NCBI RefSeq assembly: GCF_001467945.1
Contig: NZ_LNYQ01000013.1
Coordinates: forward strand, 2,239,098 to 2,303,097
Direction of reading: 5' to 3'
DNA: 64,000 nt
Source: Legionella parisiensis
Lineage (GTDB): Bacteria; Pseudomonadota; Gammaproteobacteria; Legionellales; Legionellaceae
Part shown: positions 44,871-55,285 of the stretch, piece after piece
Position numbering within the stretch: position 1 is the first letter of the stretch
How the letters are laid out: every line of letters begins with the position of its first letter
Notes under the pieces: model-generated
Databases searched by the model: none
What the model saw: the letters and a program-made list of their open reading frames with translations, nothing else
Told to the model about the DNA's origin: nothing
Made by a program: the position numbers and the translations under genes

Positions 44871-47800
44871 GTTGTTTCTCCTTGTTCTGTTTTATTGAAT
44901 TGCATCCGCTGTTCTCGCCATACTTCAATGGCGTTATACACCGTAGGTACCACAAACATATTGAGTACAGTAGAAGTAAATAATCCTCCCAAAAGCACCT
45001 GAGCTAAAGGGCGCTCCAATTCCTTACCAGCAGGCGAACCCCATAACAGAGGAATTAAGCCAAGTGCTGCTGTTGCGGCGGTCATGAGTACGGGCACTAA
45101 GCGATCGAGGGTTCCTTGAATGACCACTTGCTCACGTGGTTGTCCCTGGACACGTAATTGATTGTAGTGGCTCACTAAAATAATCCCATTACGTGCCGCG
45201 ATTCCAAATAAGGTGATAAAACCAATCATAGCCGCCACACTCATGTTAGCACCGGCAAGAAACAAAGAAATGACCCCACCAATCAAAGCCAAAGGCAAAT
45301 TGAACATCACAAGCAGTGCCTCACGAAATGTGCCGAAAGCCTTATGAAGCAGGATTAACATGATAAAAACAGCAAGTGCACCAAAAAGAATAATCACGCG
45401 AGAGGCTTGCTGCTGACTTTCAAACTGACCACCATACTGAATGAAATAACCGCTGGGCAATGTCACCTTTTCCTTAACCCGTTGTTGCACTTCTTGAATC
45501 ACACTACCTAAATCCCTCTCTTGCACATTAAAAGCAATCACCAAAACACGCTGCACATTTTCCCGATTAATTGCAAAAGGCTGGGGTTCTAGGCGAATAT
45601 CAGCTACCGCACGCAAAGGAATTTTAGTTTTCTGATTCTCCGCTCCATGAGCGTCAATCAGCATGTTTTGAATGGCTTTAACACTGTCTCGTCCTGTTTC
45701 ACTCATGCGCAAATACAAATCAAAGGTTCGCTGCCCTTCAAGAATACTCGACACGGTTATGCCATTCAAAAGAACTTGAACATCCTCGGAAATTTGCCCC
45801 ACATTAATGCCATAACGTGTGGCTTTTTCTCGGTCAATGGTAATGACCAACTGGGGTACATTAATTTGTTGCTCTTTGTTAACATCCACTATTCCTGGTA
45901 CGGTTTTTAATAGGACTTCGACTGATTGACCCAGTTCGTTTAATGTCGCAAGATTATCACCAAAGAGCTTCACCGCCACTTGTGCTCTGACCCCTGATAG
46001 CACTTCATCCATACGATGGGCAATAAATTGACCCACATTAAACAGCGCTCCTGGGATGTTTGCCAAATCCGCTCGAATGCGTTGCAATAATTCATCCGCA
46101 GACATGGTCTTGTCTTTGCCAAAATCCAGGCGCACATCGAACTCACTGATGTTGGGTGGTAGGGCATCTTCGTCCAATTCACTGCGGCCTGCCCGTTGAG
46201 CAATGGAAATCACTTGCGGATACTTCAACAAGGTTTTACTGACTTGATTGCCTAAGCGCATGGACTCATCCAGCGAGGTTCCTGGCAACGTACTCATTAC
46301 AATAATAAAATTGCCCTCATGAAACTCAGGTAAGAAGGAAGTCCCAAAAAAAGGAAGTAAAGCTAAAGCAAAAGCAAATGCACCAATTGCGATAGTCACG
46401 ACCGTTTTACAATGGTCCAATGACCAATTTAACCCCATTAAAAAATGTTTTTTTAGCCAAATCACAAAACGAGTTTCCGCTTGAGATTGTTTGGCTGCTT
46501 CTTCTTCCGTCAAATGATAACGTTCCTCTTGAGATAAAACATGCATCACCACTTTATTCTCTTGCTGTTTTTCACTTTTTCGCACTAAAAGGAGATAACA
46601 AAGGGCCGGCACCATAGTAATAGAGACAACAAGAGAGCCTAAGACTGATGCGATATAAGCAATGGCTAAAGGACTAAAAATCCGCTCAGGGATTCCTGAC
46701 AGAAAGAAAATGGGCAAAAACACAAGGCTAATAATAATGGTCGCATAAACCACGGAACTTCGAATTTCCAAAACCGCATCAAAAACAATTTCAATCGTGG
46801 GTAACGGTTTATCGCTCATGCGATTAAGCCTTAAGCGATGGACCACGTTTTCAACGGTGATGATGCCATCGTCCACCACTTCACCAATCGCAATTGCCAT
46901 CCCACCCAAGGTCATCGAATTGATACCAAAACCAAAATAATGAAGCACCAGGATACCGACAATAAAAGAAACCGGCATGGACAAAAACGTAATAAAAGAA
47001 GCTCGCCAATTCATTAAAAAAAGAAACAATACCGCAATGACGATAATTGCTCCTTCAATCAGGGCTTTCGTTAAGTTATGAATAGCCGATTCAATAAAAT
47101 TGGCTTGACGAAACACCTCGGTAATTAATTCAATCCCTGCGGGCAACGATTTTTTGATATCCGCTAAAGCTTGTTCCACTTTATGTGTCGTGGTTAATGT
47201 GTCGGCGCCATAAATTTTAGAAACAGTACCAATCACCGCATGTTCTGCATTATAAGACGCATCACCCCGTTTAATTTCACCACCGAAAGCGACTGCAGCC
47301 ACATTATCAATGGTAATAGGAACCCCGTTACGGACTACAATCAGTGTTTTTTTAATATCCTTAAGCGTTTTAATCCGTCCAATGGTGCTCACTACGAATT
47401 CAGTACCGGCCTGATGGACAAAAGCACCAGGCACATTTTGATTTCCTGTTGTTAACGCTTGGCGCACTTCTTCAACCGTGATGCCATAGGCCAGCATGCG
47501 CGAAGGAATAAGCTGCACTTGATATTGCTTGACTTCTCCGCCTAAGGAAACTACAGAAGCCACCCCGCCTAAAGCTAAGAGGCGCGGACGAATAGTCCAA
47601 TCGGAAATGGTTCGCAGTGTTTCTGGGCTTTCCGTGCGGCTCACCAATGCATATTTAAGCAACCACCCGACCGCTGAGGTGACTGGCAGCATCACCGGTG
47701 ACGAGACCCCCGGAGGAAGGCGATTTACTACTTGTTGAATACGTTCATTAACCAGTTGGCGATTGCGGTAGATGTCCGTTTTATCATCAAATACCACGGT

Positions 47801-48079
47801 AATGGTCGATAATCCAACGGAAGTTTTTGAGCGAACACTAGCTACCCCTGGTGTTCCATTAATAGCGCTTTCCAAAGGGTAAGTCACCAGGGTTTCCACA
47901 TCTTGGGTTGCCATGCCAGGCGCTTGGGTTTGAACTACCACTTGCGGTGGTGCAAATTCAGGAAAAACATCCACCGGCATTCGTTTTAGGGTATAACCAC
48001 CCAGTAAACAAAGAATAATCGTTAACGCCAAAATCAAAGGGCGATTATGTAAAGACCAGGCAATGAGGCGAGTAAACAT
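44867..48079 (-). CDS. Heavy-metal RND pump, CzcA family (system 2)
   Basis: 1070 residues, 12 membrane helices. The helix-4 signature MAIAIGEVVDDGIITVENVV differs from the CusA form (MVDAA) and fits the less-studied HME5-like group, whose substrate is unsettled. The periplasmic segment FIAHRMDEVLSGVRAQVAVK also lacks the CusA methionine. It is preceded by its fusion protein, whose gene abuts directly, and by a TolC-like channel. Likely a divalent metal pump. Cytoplasmic charged loop about 490-530. Confidence 0.93.
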   Translation of the reverse strand: MFTRLIAWSLHNRPLILALTIILCLLGGYTLKRMPVDVFPEFAPPQVVVQTQAPGMATQDVETLVTYPLESAINGTPGVASVRSKTSVGLSTITVVFDDKTDIYRNRQLVNERIQQVVNRLPPGVSSPVMLPVTSAVGWLLKYALVSRTESPETLRTISDWTIRPRLLALGGVASVVSLGGEVKQYQVQLIPSRMLAYGITVEEVRQALTTGNQNVPGAFVHQAGTEFVVSTIGRIKTLKDIKKTLIVVRNGVPITIDNVAAVAFGGEIKRGDASYNAEHAVIGTVSKIYGADTLTTTHKVEQALADIKKSLPAGIELITEVFRQANFIESAIHNLTKALIEGAIIVIAVLFLFLMNWRASFITFLSMPVSFIVGILVLHYFGFGINSMTLGGMAIAIGEVVDDGIITVENVVHRLRLNRMSDKPLPTIEIVFDAVLEIRSSVVYATIIISLVFLPIFFLSGIPERIFSPLAIAYIASVLGSLVVSITMVPALCYLLLVRKSEKQQENKVVMHVLSQEERYHLTEEEAAKQSQAETRFVIWLKKHFLMGLNWSLDHCKTVVTIAIGAFAFALALLPFFGTSFLPEFHEGNFIIVMSTLPGTSLDESMRLGNQVSKTLLKYPQVISIAQRAGRSELDEDALPPNISEFDVRLDFGKDKTMSADELLQRIRADLANIPGALFNVGQFIAHRMDEVLSGVRAQVAVKLFGDNLATLNELGQSVEVLLKTVPGIVDVNKEQQINVPQLVITIDREKATRYGINVGQISEDVQVLLNGITVSSILEGQRTFDLYLRMSETGRDSVKAIQNMLIDAHGAENQKTKIPLRAVADIRLEPQPFAINRENVQRVLVIAFNVQERDLGSVIQEVQQRVKEKVTLPSGYFIQYGGQFESQQQASRVIILFGALAVFIMLILLHKAFGTFREALLVMFNLPLALIGGVISLFLAGANMSVAAMIGFITLFGIAARNGIILVSHYNQLRVQGQPREQVVIQGTLDRLVPVLMTAATAALGLIPLLWGSPAGKELERPLAQVLLGGLFTSTVLNMFVVPTVYNAIEVWREQRMQFNKTEQGETT

Positions 48080-49051
48080 TTATTGGGGCTCCTCATGACT
48101 GCCGGATTGAAATTTACTACCACCACTAAGCCATAATGTATAAAGCTCACGATTGCCTTGAGTGACAACGAGGTCGCCAGGAACTAAGCCATCTGTAATT
48201 TCTGAGAAGTCATCATCCACAGCACCGACTTGAACATCCACTCGCTCGTAAGTATCCCCATTTTGCACAAAAACAAATTGCTCATTATCCGCCTGTAAAA
48301 GAGCAGCGTTAGGTATGGCAAGTGCTGCCTCATTACGCGCTAAAATCACATTAGCCCGCACAAACATCCCAGTCTTGAGAAGTCCCTCCTTATTGTCCAA
48401 AGTAATTCGCACATTGACGGTACGGGTTAATGGATCAAGATTGGGTTCAATTAAAGTCACTTGGCCTGCAAAAACCTTCTTTGGGTAACTTAAAGCATGA
48501 ATGTTTACTTTTTGCCCTACTTTAATCTTGCCTAAATCTTCTTCATACACTTGAGCGACGACTAATAATTTATCGCGATTGCTGATGTGAAAAAGAACGG
48601 TGTTCGGCTCAACCGCTTGGCCCAAATTGATATTCCTGGCATCAATGATGCCTGCAATGGGAGCTGTGACGGCGACACTTGGTGGAGGATTACCCACTAA
48701 TCGTGATTGCACTGTGGCTAGACGCTGTCCTGCCTTGACGCTATCCCCTAAATTCACATCAATGGCGGTCACACTCCCACTAATCCGAATGCTGACATCG
48801 GCTTGCGCATCAGGTAACAATTGAATTTGGCCATTTAAACCAAGCATTTGCGCCATGGGGCGATTGGTTGCTTCCACCACCTTGATGTCAAGCATTTTAG
48901 TTTGTGCGGGTGTTAAATGAACTGGCCCTTTGGCGCCTCCTTCACTCACTTCAATTTCTTCTCCATGGGCAAAGCACCCTTGAATAGGAAAGAGTAAACT
49001 AAGAAACAGACTAATTAATGCCATCCTTCTCATTTGCTGCCACCATCTCAT
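48080..49051 (-). CDS. RND membrane fusion protein (system 2)
   Basis: 323 residues. The N-terminal signal has a possible lipobox (FPIQGC near 28). His/Glu-rich start of the mature chain (AHGEEIEVSEGG). Biotinyl/lipoyl-like halves around VDVNLGDSVKAGQRLATVQS and IAGIIDARNINLGQAVEPNT; beta-barrel VYEEDLGKIKVGQKVNIHAL. It lacks the CusB metal-binding insert of system 1. Abuts the pump gene and overlaps the channel gene by four bases. Confidence 0.88.
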   Translation of the reverse strand: MRWWQQMRRMALISLFLSLLFPIQGCFAHGEEIEVSEGGAKGPVHLTPAQTKMLDIKVVEATNRPMAQMLGLNGQIQLLPDAQADVSIRISGSVTAIDVNLGDSVKAGQRLATVQSRLVGNPPPSVAVTAPIAGIIDARNINLGQAVEPNTVLFHISNRDKLLVVAQVYEEDLGKIKVGQKVNIHALSYPKKVFAGQVTLIEPNLDPLTRTVNVRITLDNKEGLLKTGMFVRANVILARNEAALAIPNAALLQADNEQFVFVQNGDTYERVDVQVGAVDDDFSEITDGLVPGDLVVTQGNRELYTLWLSGGSKFQSGSHEEPQ

Positions 49052-50361
49052 TTACTATCCCCATTCCTTTGATACGCTAAATAAGGGCAAAACCCATTGG
49101 TTTTACCAGGACCAATCGCCGTACATAAAGCCACATACACTTGCAAATACTTTTCTAAAGTATTGAGATAAGTTGTTTGCAAATCATTTTGTTGTTTTTG
49201 CACTTGCAATACATTCAAAAAAGAAATTTGTCCGCTCTCATAAGAATCACGTGCCAATTTGACATTCTCAACTGCTAATTTAAGAGAAACAGTCTGCGTT
49301 TCTCTAAGGCTCATTTGAAGTGCTTTCAGTTGGGCATAATTACTCGCTATTTCAGTTTCAATAACTAAATCCAAGGCACGTAATGCCATCATGGCTTGAG
49401 TTCCTGTGTGACTGGCTTCTAAAATTCGTCCCTGATTACGGTTTAAAAGAGGAAGAGGAACGGAAAGTGTGATCCCCAAAGTGCGATCAGCGGGTTGGGG
49501 TGGCCCCTCTTCCACCACAATTTTATCTTGTTGAACACCAAGCCCTACCGTCCAATCCGCAAAACGCTCGGCTTTGGCCAAACGCCTGTCGGCATTGGCG
49601 CGGTGAATCGATAAGGCGATGGCCTGACGATCAGGACGATTTTTAAGGGCTAATGTTTTTAAGAAGGCTAACTCAGAAAGTTTTTTACCTGCGATGACAT
49701 CCCTCTTAAGAGATAAAGGAGAATTGGCTTCCCGCCCCATCAATTGATTCAGTAGGGCATATTGACTGATACTAAAACTATGCAAAAGATGTTTTTCTTG
49801 CCCAATCCGCAGATACTCAATGCGTGCTGCATTCTCATCCAGCTTTGAAATTTCAGCCGCATGATAACGGTTGTGAATCACATCGACAAGCTCGTGGTTT
49901 ATCCGTAATAAGTAATTCACCTGTTGCAGGCGACGCTCGGTAATCACCGCAGCATAATACGCATTGGCCACTTTGCTGCTTAATTGACGCTCCGCTTCCC
50001 TAATTTCTGCCATGGCTTTTAACACATCCAAGCGCGCCACGGTCTTTTGTTTTGCAATACGCCCAGAGATAGGGAATGCTTGGCTAAAACCAGCACTGCG
50101 TGAATATTCCCCTTCGTCATTAAATAAGCGATCGTCGTTATTGGAAAGATTAAGACTTGGATTAGGCCAAAGACCTGCTTGGATTAAACGCGCCTTGGCA
50201 ATAGCCACAGTATAACGGGCTGCTTTTAAATCCTTGTTGTTCGCTAGAGCAATTTGGGTTATTTCTTGAAGGGTTAATACGTTGCCTGCTGTAGCCAGAG
50301 AGGAACACAGTAACAGAAACATCATCCAGCAAAAAAACCACCTCATAGAATTATTTTCCAT
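49048..50361 (-). CDS. TolC-family channel (CzcC-like, system 2)
   Basis: 437 residues. Signal peptide about 1-25 (ends LATA). OEP helices with LTLQEITQIALANNKDLKAARYTVAIA and the second repeat LALKNRPDRQAIAL. It ends GFCPYLAYQRN with a single Cys. First gene of a C-B-A operon with a fourth small gene. ATG 50346 is an alternative start; neither has a good Shine-Dalgarno. Confidence 0.87.
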   Translation of the reverse strand: MENNSMRWFFCWMMFLLLCSSLATAGNVLTLQEITQIALANNKDLKAARYTVAIAKARLIQAGLWPNPSLNLSNNDDRLFNDEGEYSRSAGFSQAFPISGRIAKQKTVARLDVLKAMAEIREAERQLSSKVANAYYAAVITERRLQQVNYLLRINHELVDVIHNRYHAAEISKLDENAARIEYLRIGQEKHLLHSFSISQYALLNQLMGREANSPLSLKRDVIAGKKLSELAFLKTLALKNRPDRQAIALSIHRANADRRLAKAERFADWTVGLGVQQDKIVVEEGPPQPADRTLGITLSVPLPLLNRNQGRILEASHTGTQAMMALRALDLVIETEIASNYAQLKALQMSLRETQTVSLKLAVENVKLARDSYESGQISFLNVLQVQKQQNDLQTTYLNTLEKYLQVYVALCTAIGPGKTNGFCPYLAYQRNGDSK

Positions 50362-50385
50362 AAATAATAAGACTCAAAATAACTA

Positions 50386-50757
50386 TTAATTCGTCTTACA
50401 TCGGTACGCTCGACCGACCATCCAATGGTCTGCTACGAAATCATTTTTGGGATTGCCTTCATAAGTTTGCTGATGTTGAGTCACTAAAACCGTGTTAGCA
50501 CCTAATAGAGCTGCTTCATTTCTTAGGATATTTAATTCATCCTGAATCAAATGATCATGGGATTGATAGGATTGGCTCATGCCATTGCGATCGGAGGCTC
50601 TGACTTCCCCTAAAAAAGCGCAGGCTTTGGAAGGCTTACCGGATTGGAGAAGGGTCACTTTTTCTCCCTCAGGAGTTAACTTGGCATTATAAGAACAGCT
50701 CACAAGGAGTGCAGAGACCATCAATAGGATGGTGCGTTTCATCTGAAAATGGGTCAT
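50386..50757 (-). CDS. DUF4156 lipoprotein
   Basis: 123 residues with lipobox LLVSC at about 21. DUF4156 pattern: LTPEGEKVTLL, CAFLGEVRASD, NILRNEAALLGANTVLVT, ending GRAYRC. AAGGG lies nine bases before ATG 50757; ATG 50742 is the inner alternative. Its function is unknown in general. 24 bases upstream of the RND channel gene, same strand, so possibly co-transcribed. Confidence 0.8.
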   Translation of the reverse strand: MTHFQMKRTILLMVSALLVSCSYNAKLTPEGEKVTLLQSGKPSKACAFLGEVRASDRNGMSQSYQSHDHLIQDELNILRNEAALLGANTVLVTQHQQTYEGNPKNDFVADHWMVGRAYRCKTN

Positions 50758-50926
50758 GAATTAATCCCTTCTTTTTATTATGTTATTCTCTAGTATCTCC
50801 CACCCAATGCCATTAAACAAGAGTGGTGTATTAATTGACGAGGTAGAACAAAAAATAGAAAAGCACGCTATTAGCGAACTTAATGCACTGCTGCAGTAAG
50901 ACGACTGTTTTGTGCGTTTTCATTTT

Positions 50927-51808
50927 TTATTCGGCAACTTGATGAATGCCCAAATCAATCGTATCGTTCCTTGTTGCAAGCATCGAATTATAGACACAAA
51001 CGGAACCATTGATTTTTCTTTGCTTTGCCGCATAACACGCCAAATCCGCTTCTTTAATCACGCTATTCACTGAAGCCGAGTGTGGATTCATCTGAGTGAT
51101 GCCAATGGAGCAGCCTAGATTAAGCTTCGATAAAATACCTTTTTTGAAGGATTGTTTGGCTACTGTGATAAGATTTTCTGCAATTTTTTTCGCTTCATCC
51201 AAGGAGACGTGTTCCATCACAGCAATGAATTCATCACCACCATAACGAGCCACGATATCATCCTTTCGCAATCGCTGCCTTAGGAGTTGTCCAAATGCTG
51301 CCAAGGTGTTATCTCCCACATCATGGCCATAACGATCGTTCACGTCCTTAAATTTATCCATATCAATAAAAAGGACAATAACCCATCCATCATTGCTCTT
51401 AATTTGCTGAAACCGTGCGTTCAACATTTCAAAAAGAGTCTCTCGGTTATGGCAACCGGTCAGCGAATCGTATTTGACATGATGCCTTAATAGTTCATAG
51501 CGATTTTTTAAATCATCCATCACTTCCATCTTTTGAATGGTCTTCGTCATAAGACGACAAGACAAATAAACATAGGTAGCGCCTAATAAAAACACACTGC
51601 CATAAAAATAATTAAGACAATGGGGATCAACCAAGAGACCATAAAAAATACTGGCCGAATAACTTAGAATAAACGCGCCAATAAAAACAAGATAAACGAG
51701 CCACTGCCAACGATAATGGTTCGTTTGTTGCAGTACGCTTTTAATTAAATAGGCACTACCGATGAGAAAGACAATACCAACCACAATCATAATAACTGGG
51801 AACACCAT
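50927..51808 (-). CDS. Membrane diguanylate cyclase (GGDEF)
   Basis: 293 residues. Four predicted helices (about 3-100), then a GGDEF domain: DSLTGCHNRETLFEML, FIDMDKFKDVNDRYGHDVGD and active-site RYGGDEFIAVM. An intact GGDEF supports c-di-GMP synthesis. No RxxD inhibitory site is obvious five residues before it. Single gene between the DUF4156 gene and the copper ATPase. It could link metal or surface cues to biofilm-type behaviour. Confidence 0.92.
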   Translation of the reverse strand: MVFPVIMIVVGIVFLIGSAYLIKSVLQQTNHYRWQWLVYLVFIGAFILSYSASIFYGLLVDPHCLNYFYGSVFLLGATYVYLSCRLMTKTIQKMEVMDDLKNRYELLRHHVKYDSLTGCHNRETLFEMLNARFQQIKSNDGWVIVLFIDMDKFKDVNDRYGHDVGDNTLAAFGQLLRQRLRKDDIVARYGGDEFIAVMEHVSLDEAKKIAENLITVAKQSFKKGILSKLNLGCSIGITQMNPHSASVNSVIKEADLACYAAKQRKINGSVCVYNSMLATRNDTIDLGIHQVAE

Positions 51809-51897
51809 GATTTTGCCTTACGAACAACCGATGCTTCCTATTAGTATAGATCTCTTTTGTTTTTATTCTATGAACAACCGTTTTTTTCATCTTTTGT

Positions 51898-54114
51898 TCA
51901 TAGCCTTACCCGTCGTAGTCTCAGCGCATTAACAATGACCGAAACAGAAGACAGTGCCATCGCTGCTGCTGCAATGATAGGGCTTAAAAGTAACCCTGTG
52001 AAAGGATACAAAACACCTGCTGCTAAGGGCACACCCAGTACATTATAAATAAATGCAAAGAATAGATTTTGGCGAATGTTGCTCATGGTCATTTCTGACA
52101 AACGACGCGCTTTGGCGATACCACGCAAATCCCCATGTAACAAGGTAATACCAGCGCTTTCGATGGCCACATCAGTACCCGTTCCCATGGCAATACCAAT
52201 GTCTGCTTTTGCCAAGGCCGGGGCATCATTCACTCCATCTCCTGCCATGGCAACAGTGAGGCCTTTATCTTTTAATTCACTCACGATGCGGCTCTTATCT
52301 TCAGGCATGATTTCAGCCACTACCTTTTTGATACCGAGGGTACCTGCCACCGCTTCGGCTGTTTTCTTACTATCTCCGGTGAGCATAACCATTTCGATAC
52401 CGCTTTGCTGCAACTCACGTATTGTTTCAGGGGTGGTCGATTTAATGGGGTCTTCCACCACCAAAAGAGCAACCGTTTTACCACCCACTGCCATGAACAT
52501 GACTGATGCGCCTTTGCTGCGAAGTTCATCGGCTTTTTCAAAAAGAGAAGTGTTATCACTGCCATGCTCTTGCATTAATCGTGCATTACCAATGGCAATA
52601 CGATGGCCATTGATTTTACCTATCACACCCATTCCAGTAGGTGCTTCAAAGTCTTCAACCGTCCCCAATGACAATTGTTTTTCTTTTGCTGCCATAACAA
52701 TGGCAGTGGCGAGTGGATGCTCGCTTTGATGTTCGATGCTCGCCGCAAACGTCAAAATGGCCTCTTCATCAAACTCATCATCAGTGACAATACGCGTCAG
52801 TTTAGGATGTCCTTCGGTAAGCGTTCCTGTTTTATCAACTACTAACGTATTGACCTTTTCCATGCGCTCTAAACTTTCGGCATTTTTAATCAAAACGCCA
52901 CTCTGCGCGCCTTTCCCCACCCCGACCATGATGGACATGGGTGTTGCTAAGCCTAGCGCACAAGGACACGCAATGATGAGTACGGAAACGGCAGCGATTA
53001 ATCCATAGCTAAAGGCTGGTTGTGGGCCGAACAGTGCCCACAGAATGAAAGACAACACCGCAACCCAAATCACCGCCGGCACAAACCAACCTGAGACGGT
53101 ATCCGCCAATCGCTGAATCGGCGCACGGCTTCGTTGCGCCTCACTGACCATTTGGACAATGCGTGCCAGCATGGTATCACTGCCCACATGCATGGCTTTC
53201 ATGATAAAACTGCCTGTCTGATTGATTGTTGCACCAATCACTTTGGCGCCCGCTTCTTTGGTAACGGGAATAGGCTCACCGGTCACCATGGATTCGTCAA
53301 TAAAACTTCGTCCTTCCAGAACTTCACCATCCACCGGTATTTTTTCACCAGGACGAACACGAAGCTTATCCCCAACGTGCACCTTATCAAGCGATACCTC
53401 TTCTTCACCACCATCCTCTTTAATGCGATGGGCACTTTCAGGAGCTAATTTCAGCAAAGCACGAATGGCACTGCCCGTTTGTTCTCGTGCTTTTAATTCC
53501 AGCACCTGCCCTAATAAGACCAGAGTCGTAATCACTGCCGCCGCTTCAAAATAAACAGCCACTGTGCCGAATTGACTGCGAAAGGCAAAGGGAAATATCC
53601 CAGGAAACAGAACAGCCACCACACTATAAGCCCAAGCCACCCCAATGCCCATGGCAATTAGAGTAAACATGTTTAATTGACGTGTTTTTAGAGAGTGCCA
53701 ACCACGCACAAAAAAAGGCCAACCACCCCACAATACCACGGGTGTCGCCAAGAGCAGCTGAACCCAGTTTGAGATATTGGCAGAGAGGAAATGCCCAAGT
53801 CCATGGGCTCCCATTTCCAACACTACAATAGGAAAAGTAAGAACCAACCCCACCCAAAATCGCCATCTCATGTCGAGGTACTCAGTGCTCGCTCCCTCCT
53901 CAGTAGTTATCGATTCCGGTTCTAAAGCCATACCACAAATGGGGCAAATGCCAGGGTTTGATTGGCGAACTTCTGGGTGCATGGGACACGTATAAATGAC
54001 GGCACCATCGGTTTTAGAAGCCGTGTCTTGCCACTTGTGGAGGCCATGCTCTTTGTGACAACAAGTAGGCTCTTTGTTAGTATGGGTATGTCCTTGGTGA
54101 TGGTTGTGTTTCAT
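51898..54114 (-). CDS. copA: Copper-exporting P1B-type ATPase
   Basis: 738 residues. A His-rich N-terminus ([11 protein letters not shown]) and a metal-binding segment [20 protein letters not shown] (about 43-62) replace the usual CxxC ferredoxin-like domains. The membrane metal site is [11 protein letters not shown] (about 383), the phosphorylated Asp lies in [11 protein letters not shown] (about 427), then SEHPLATAI and [17 protein letters not shown]1B-1 type (Cu+/Ag+), like silver/copper ATPases of resistance islands. Directly downstream of a small Gly/His lipoprotein gene. Confidence 0.95.
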   Translation of the reverse strand: MKHNHHQGHTHTNKEPTCCHKEHGLHKWQDTASKTDGAVIYTCPMHPEVRQSNPGICPICGMALEPESITTEEGASTEYLDMRWRFWVGLVLTFPIVVLEMGAHGLGHFLSANISNWVQLLLATPVVLWGGWPFFVRGWHSLKTRQLNMFTLIAMGIGVAWAYSVVAVLFPGIFPFAFRSQFGTVAVYFEAAAVITTLVLLGQVLELKAREQTGSAIRALLKLAPESAHRIKEDGGEEEVSLDKVHVGDKLRVRPGEKIPVDGEVLEGRSFIDESMVTGEPIPVTKEAGAKVIGATINQTGSFIMKAMHVGSDTMLARIVQMVSEAQRSRAPIQRLADTVSGWFVPAVIWVAVLSFILWALFGPQPAFSYGLIAAVSVLIIACPCALGLATPMSIMVGVGKGAQSGVLIKNAESLERMEKVNTLVVDKTGTLTEGHPKLTRIVTDDEFDEEAILTFAASIEHQSEHPLATAIVMAAKEKQLSLGTVEDFEAPTGMGVIGKINGHRIAIGNARLMQEHGSDNTSLFEKADELRSKGASVMFMAVGGKTVALLVVEDPIKSTTPETIRELQQSGIEMVMLTGDSKKTAEAVAGTLGIKKVVAEIMPEDKSRIVSELKDKGLTVAMAGDGVNDAPALAKADIGIAMGTGTDVAIESAGITLLHGDLRGIAKARRLSEMTMSNIRQNLFFAFIYNVLGVPLAAGVLYPFTGLLLSPIIAAAAMALSSVSVIVNALRLRRVRL

Positions 54115-54175
54115 GGTTTTCCCTATCTGCTCTGTGAGTACGCTTTAACTTGATTTACCAAAACAGCGAATATAC

Positions 54176-54346
54176 TTAATGCCCAGCGCCGCCATGACCA
54201 CCATGCCCACCCGCGCTATGACCTCCATAGCCATCAGACTCTTGTGAACTCTGTTTCACCGCTCCATCACAAGAGCTCAAAAAGGAAGTCGCAAAAACCA
54301 GCCCAATGAACACCATAATGATCCTGATTACTTTAAAAAATGACAT
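54176..54346 (-). CDS. 56-residue Gly/His-rich lipoprotein
   Basis: Too short for routine calling, but well supported: AAGGAG six bases before the ATG, a signal helix (VIRIIMVFIGLVFATSF), lipobox LSSC at residue 26, and a tail GYGGHSAGGHGGHGGAGH. It lies between the PRPP synthetase and copper ATPase genes, 61 bases before the latter, on the same strand. A His-rich membrane-tethered tail suggests metal capture at the periplasmic face. It resembles the product at 14434-14592 in plan. Confidence 0.75.
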   Translation of the reverse strand: MSFFKVIRIIMVFIGLVFATSFLSSCDGAVKQSSQESDGYGGHSAGGHGGHGGAGH

Positions 54347-54379
54347 GAAATACTCCTTCTCTATTAAGACTTTTCCAAC

Positions 54380-55285
54380 TTATTTTTTATAAGTCTTTGC
54401 CAACTTATATTGTGCTAAATCCTTCGCAATCAAATCACTGACATCAATCGCATTGGTGACATGACGAATGGTGTTACACGTAATGATTTGCACCCCTTCT
54501 ATTCCTGATAATAGGGAATAAGCGTCTTGTGCAAACAATGCATGCACCCCAATACAAACAACGGACTTAACTCCTGCTTGGTGTAAATGCTTCACCGTCT
54601 CTACCATGGTTCTCGCGGTAGAGATAATGTCATCCACCAATATGGGGGTTGACGATTCAAGCTTAAGTAGATTGGGTACTGAAATAGCCACCTCTTTATC
54701 ACCATGACGAACTTTTTCCAAAATGACATAAGGAAAAGAACCTTTTTCTGCAATGTCTGCCACCCACTGCTCACTTTCCATATCAGGACCAATAAGAACT
54801 GGCTTAGGAACATGATGTTTAATCCATGTGGCAATAGGAGCTGTGGCATGCAAAACAAAAGTGGGAATTGAGTAGATTTCATCTAAAGAATGATAGCGAT
54901 GCAAGTGCGGATCAATCGTCATGAGCCAATCGAATGAAGTGGATAAAATGTCTGCAAAATAGCGTGATGTAATTCCTTCGCCTTCATGAAAACGTTTATC
55001 TTGCCGTAGGTAGGAAAGATAAGGGGCAATTAAGCCGATTTTTTGAGCACCCAATTCTTTAGCTGTTTTGGCAAAAAACAACAAAGGCAGTATTTTTTCA
55101 TCCGGCTGGTTTAAACTGTCCACTACAATAAGGCTGCGATTTTTAACCTCTGAATCAATTTTTAAGTACCACTCTCTATCAGGGAAACGATGAAAAGTGA
55201 CCCTACCCACCTCCACTTGAAGTGTCTTTTGTAATTGTCCGGCGATTTCTGAAGAATCAAATAATGAAAATAACAGAGGCTTCAA
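54380..55285 (-). CDS. Ribose-phosphate pyrophosphokinase-like enzyme
   Basis: 301 residues. PRPP-synthetase fold with the PRPP loop PILVDDIISTARTMVE (usual VDDIxxTGxT), the N-terminal RVTFHRFPDREWYLKI, and PYLSYLRQDKRFHEGE before the catalytic-histidine-type region DPHLHRYHSL. It makes PRPP from ribose-5-phosphate and ATP. Overlaps the AMP-phosphorylase-like gene by four bases, which suggests a joint pathway. Divergent from housekeeping Prs; an extra copy. Confidence 0.9.
   Translation of the reverse strand: MKPLLFSLFDSSEIAGQLQKTLQVEVGRVTFHRFPDREWYLKIDSEVKNRSLIVVDSLNQPDEKILPLLFFAKTAKELGAQKIGLIAPYLSYLRQDKRFHEGEGITSRYFADILSTSFDWLMTIDPHLHRYHSLDEIYSIPTFVLHATAPIATWIKHHVPKPVLIGPDMESEQWVADIAEKGSFPYVILEKVRHGDKEVAISVPNLLKLESSTPILVDDIISTARTMVETVKHLHQAGVKSVVCIGVHALFAQDAYSLLSGIEGVQIITCNTIRHVTNAIDVSDLIAKDLAQYKLAKTYKK

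Noticed and set aside
50807-50899. 30-codon frame with helix-like sequence (LIDEVEQKIEKHAISELNALLQ region)
   Set aside because: No ribosome binding site, no context. It may be a decayed gene remnant, but the evidence is too thin.
52076-53554. Long plus-strand frames opposite the copper ATPase
   Set aside because: Antisense to conserved ATPase motifs. They have no family features or start signals.
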